Source: Planctomycetaceae bacterium
Lineage (GTDB): Bacteria > Planctomycetota > Planctomycetia > Pirellulales > Thermoguttaceae
Length of the DNA stretch: 35,778 nt
Direction: 5' to 3'
NCBI GenBank assembly: GCA_021372005.1
Contig: JAJFVC010000038.1
Location: forward strand, 1 to 35,778
Under the pieces are notes generated by a model. That model ran no database searches. It saw only the letters and a program-made list of their open reading frames with translations, and had not been told where the DNA came from. Position numbers and translations under genes: made by a program. Shown in pieces: positions 34,647 to 35,778 of this stretch; within the stretch, counting starts at the first letter, position 1; the number at the start of each line of letters is the position of its first letter.

Positions 34647-35423
34647 ATGTTCCCACTTTACGACAACATCCCCACTCGGCGCACTCCGTTGGTCGTCTAT
34701 ACGCTGGTGGCGATCAACGTGCTGGCGTTTCTTTGGGTCGGTCGGTTGCCTGATTGGGAACAACAGAAATTGGCCTATCAGTATGGGTTCGTGCCCGCCC
34801 GGATCCAACAGCTTCGGGAGCCGTATCCGCTGGTCGTGCCAATGAACGTGGTCGTGCATATCCCATTTTGGGGCAACCAAGTCGTGCAGCAGCCGATCGA
34901 ACTGCCGCCGGCGCCGCGACAGATCGTGCTGTCGCTGCTGACCTGCATGTTTCTGCACGGCGGTTGGGCCCATCTGTTGGGCAATATGTGGTTTTTGCTG
35001 TTGTTCGGCAACAACGTGGAGGATCGGCTGGGGCCCGTACGGTTTTTGATTCTCTATCTTGTCGGGGGATTGATCGCCAGCGCCGTGCATTGGCGCGCCT
35101 CGCCGTCGAGCGTCGTGCCGGTCATCGGGGCCAGCGGGGCGATCGCCGCCGTGTTGGGCGCCTATGCCGTCACGTGGCCCTGGGCCCGTGTCAGCACGCT
35201 AGTGTTTCTGGTGTTTTTTGTCACGATCATCGACATCCCGGCGTTGGTCGTTCTCGGGGCGTGGTTTTTGGTTCAGGTGCTCGAATCGACCCGGGGCGAG
35301 GCGTCGGCCGGTGTGGCCTGGTGGGCGCACGTCGGCGGCTTTGTGGCCGGAGTCGCCTTGATGCCGCTGTTGAGTTGGACGATTTTTAGTTTTCCGCCCG
35401 AAGAAGAATCCGCCGTCGAATGA
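34647..35423 (+). CDS. Rhomboid-family intramembrane serine protease
   Basis: 258 residues. A TM lies near the N-terminus (15-31), followed by an extracytoplasmic loop and the rhomboid core: FLHGGWAHLLGNMWFLLLFG (H109, N112), GASGA with catalytic S163, and catalytic H228 in AWWAHVGGFVAGVAL. It cleaves membrane-spanning substrates inside the bilayer. The cytoplasmic tail is short and acidic. The start ATG follows GGCAACTCC, a weak SD. trmB begins 43 bp downstream in the same direction. Confidence 0.92.
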   Translation: MFPLYDNIPTRRTPLVVYTLVAINVLAFLWVGRLPDWEQQKLAYQYGFVPARIQQLREPYPLVVPMNVVVHIPFWGNQVVQQPIELPPAPRQIVLSLLTCMFLHGGWAHLLGNMWFLLLFGNNVEDRLGPVRFLILYLVGGLIASAVHWRASPSSVVPVIGASGAIAAVLGAYAVTWPWARVSTLVFLVFFVTIIDIPALVVLGAWFLVQVLESTRGEASAGVAWWAHVGGFVAGVALMPLLSWTIFSFPPEEESAVE

Positions 35424-35466
35424 CCGACTGTTTGTTTTCCAAGTTTTCCTTTCTTGATGGACTGCC

Positions 35467-35778
35467 ATGGGCCGCCGCGCACTGCGAAAAATCAATCCGT
35501 CGATCGACCTGAGCCAACACCTGAAAACGTTCGAGCAATTGCCTCGTCCTTGGGACGCCTCGGCGATTTTTGGACGCTCGGCCCCGTTGGAGATCGAGGT
35601 CGGTTCGGGCAAGGGACTTTTCTTGCGTACTGCGGCGGCGGCCCGCCCGGACGTGGATTATCTCGGCATTGAGGTCGTCCAAAAATACGCCGAGTTCACG
35701 GCGGCGAGCCTGGCCAAATTGGGACTGCCTAACGCCCGGATCGTGGCGGCCGACGCCTTGCGGATCTTTAACGAATTG
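35467..35778 (+). CDS. trmB: tRNA (guanine-N7-)-methyltransferase, 5' part
   Basis: 104 codons are present; the 3' end is beyond the window. The visible SAM-binding start is EIEVGSGKGLFLRTAAAARP, followed by YLGIEVVQKYAEFTAASLAK and NARIVAADALRIF, all typical of TrmB, which methylates G46 in the variable loop of tRNAs. The N-terminus MGRRALRKINPSID is also family-like. It lies 43 bp after the rhomboid gene and may share its transcript. Confidence 0.9.
   Translation, partial: MGRRALRKINPSIDLSQHLKTFEQLPRPWDASAIFGRSAPLEIEVGSGKGLFLRTAAAARPDVDYLGIEVVQKYAEFTAASLAKLGLPNARIVAADALRIFNEL

Overview
The window looks like a chromosomal segment of a Planctomycetota bacterium, probably Pirellulales-like. 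The evidence is the high-GC coding style, a DUF1559/H-X9-DG prepilin-like protein, a planctomycete-style Ser/Thr kinase, a four-ACT aspartate kinase, an enlarged TatC and GC-rich genes with long spurious antisense frames. The lineage is inferred from gene content, not from a marker gene.

Positions 1-4482 are an accessory region. A tRNA-Asn(GTT) gene on the minus strand (4410-4482) has 23 bp of its 3' end repeated directly at 354-376, as expected of an element integrated into a tRNA 3' end. The roughly 4 kb between the repeats is visibly poorer in GC than the rest. Its main cargo is two adjacent genes: a DUF4297/Cap4-type nuclease protein (725-1825) and a Rad50/SMC-like ATPase with Walker A, a CxxC hook and Walker B (1858-3552). 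Together they resemble a Lamassu (ABC-three-component) anti-phage system without a separate middle component. No recombinase is visible inside the element. A possibly frameshifted membrane-protein gene lies at its right end.

Positions 4816-14039 hold a complete phosphate regulon in one direction: phoB, phoR, pstS, pstC, pstA, pstB, phoU. PhoR senses and PhoB responds, PstSCAB imports phosphate, and PhoU links transporter state to the kinase. PstC and PstA carry very large extracytoplasmic domains. A weak Pho-box-like array precedes phoB, and an inverted repeat covers the pstS ribosome-binding site.

Positions 14277-23267 hold a DUF1559 prepilin-like gene with a strong terminator. Minus-strand genes follow: a bifunctional-nuclease-domain protein, lysC, a Ser/Thr kinase, an SMP-30/gluconolactonase-like protein, a REC-GGDEF-CBS protein and tatC. 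One plus-strand HTH/zinc-ribbon gene overlaps the REC-GGDEF-CBS gene tail to tail.

Positions 23572-35778 hold a small unknown gene, argC and argJ (arginine biosynthesis), an RND/MMPL exporter, a zinc-ribbon/PilM fusion protein, a cyclopropane-fatty-acid synthase, a small cupin, a membrane-anchored GGDEF protein preceded by a 44-residue membrane protein, a rhomboid protease, and the 5' part of trmB cut by the window end. Apart from the island this is ordinary core-genome content with several unusual domain architectures.
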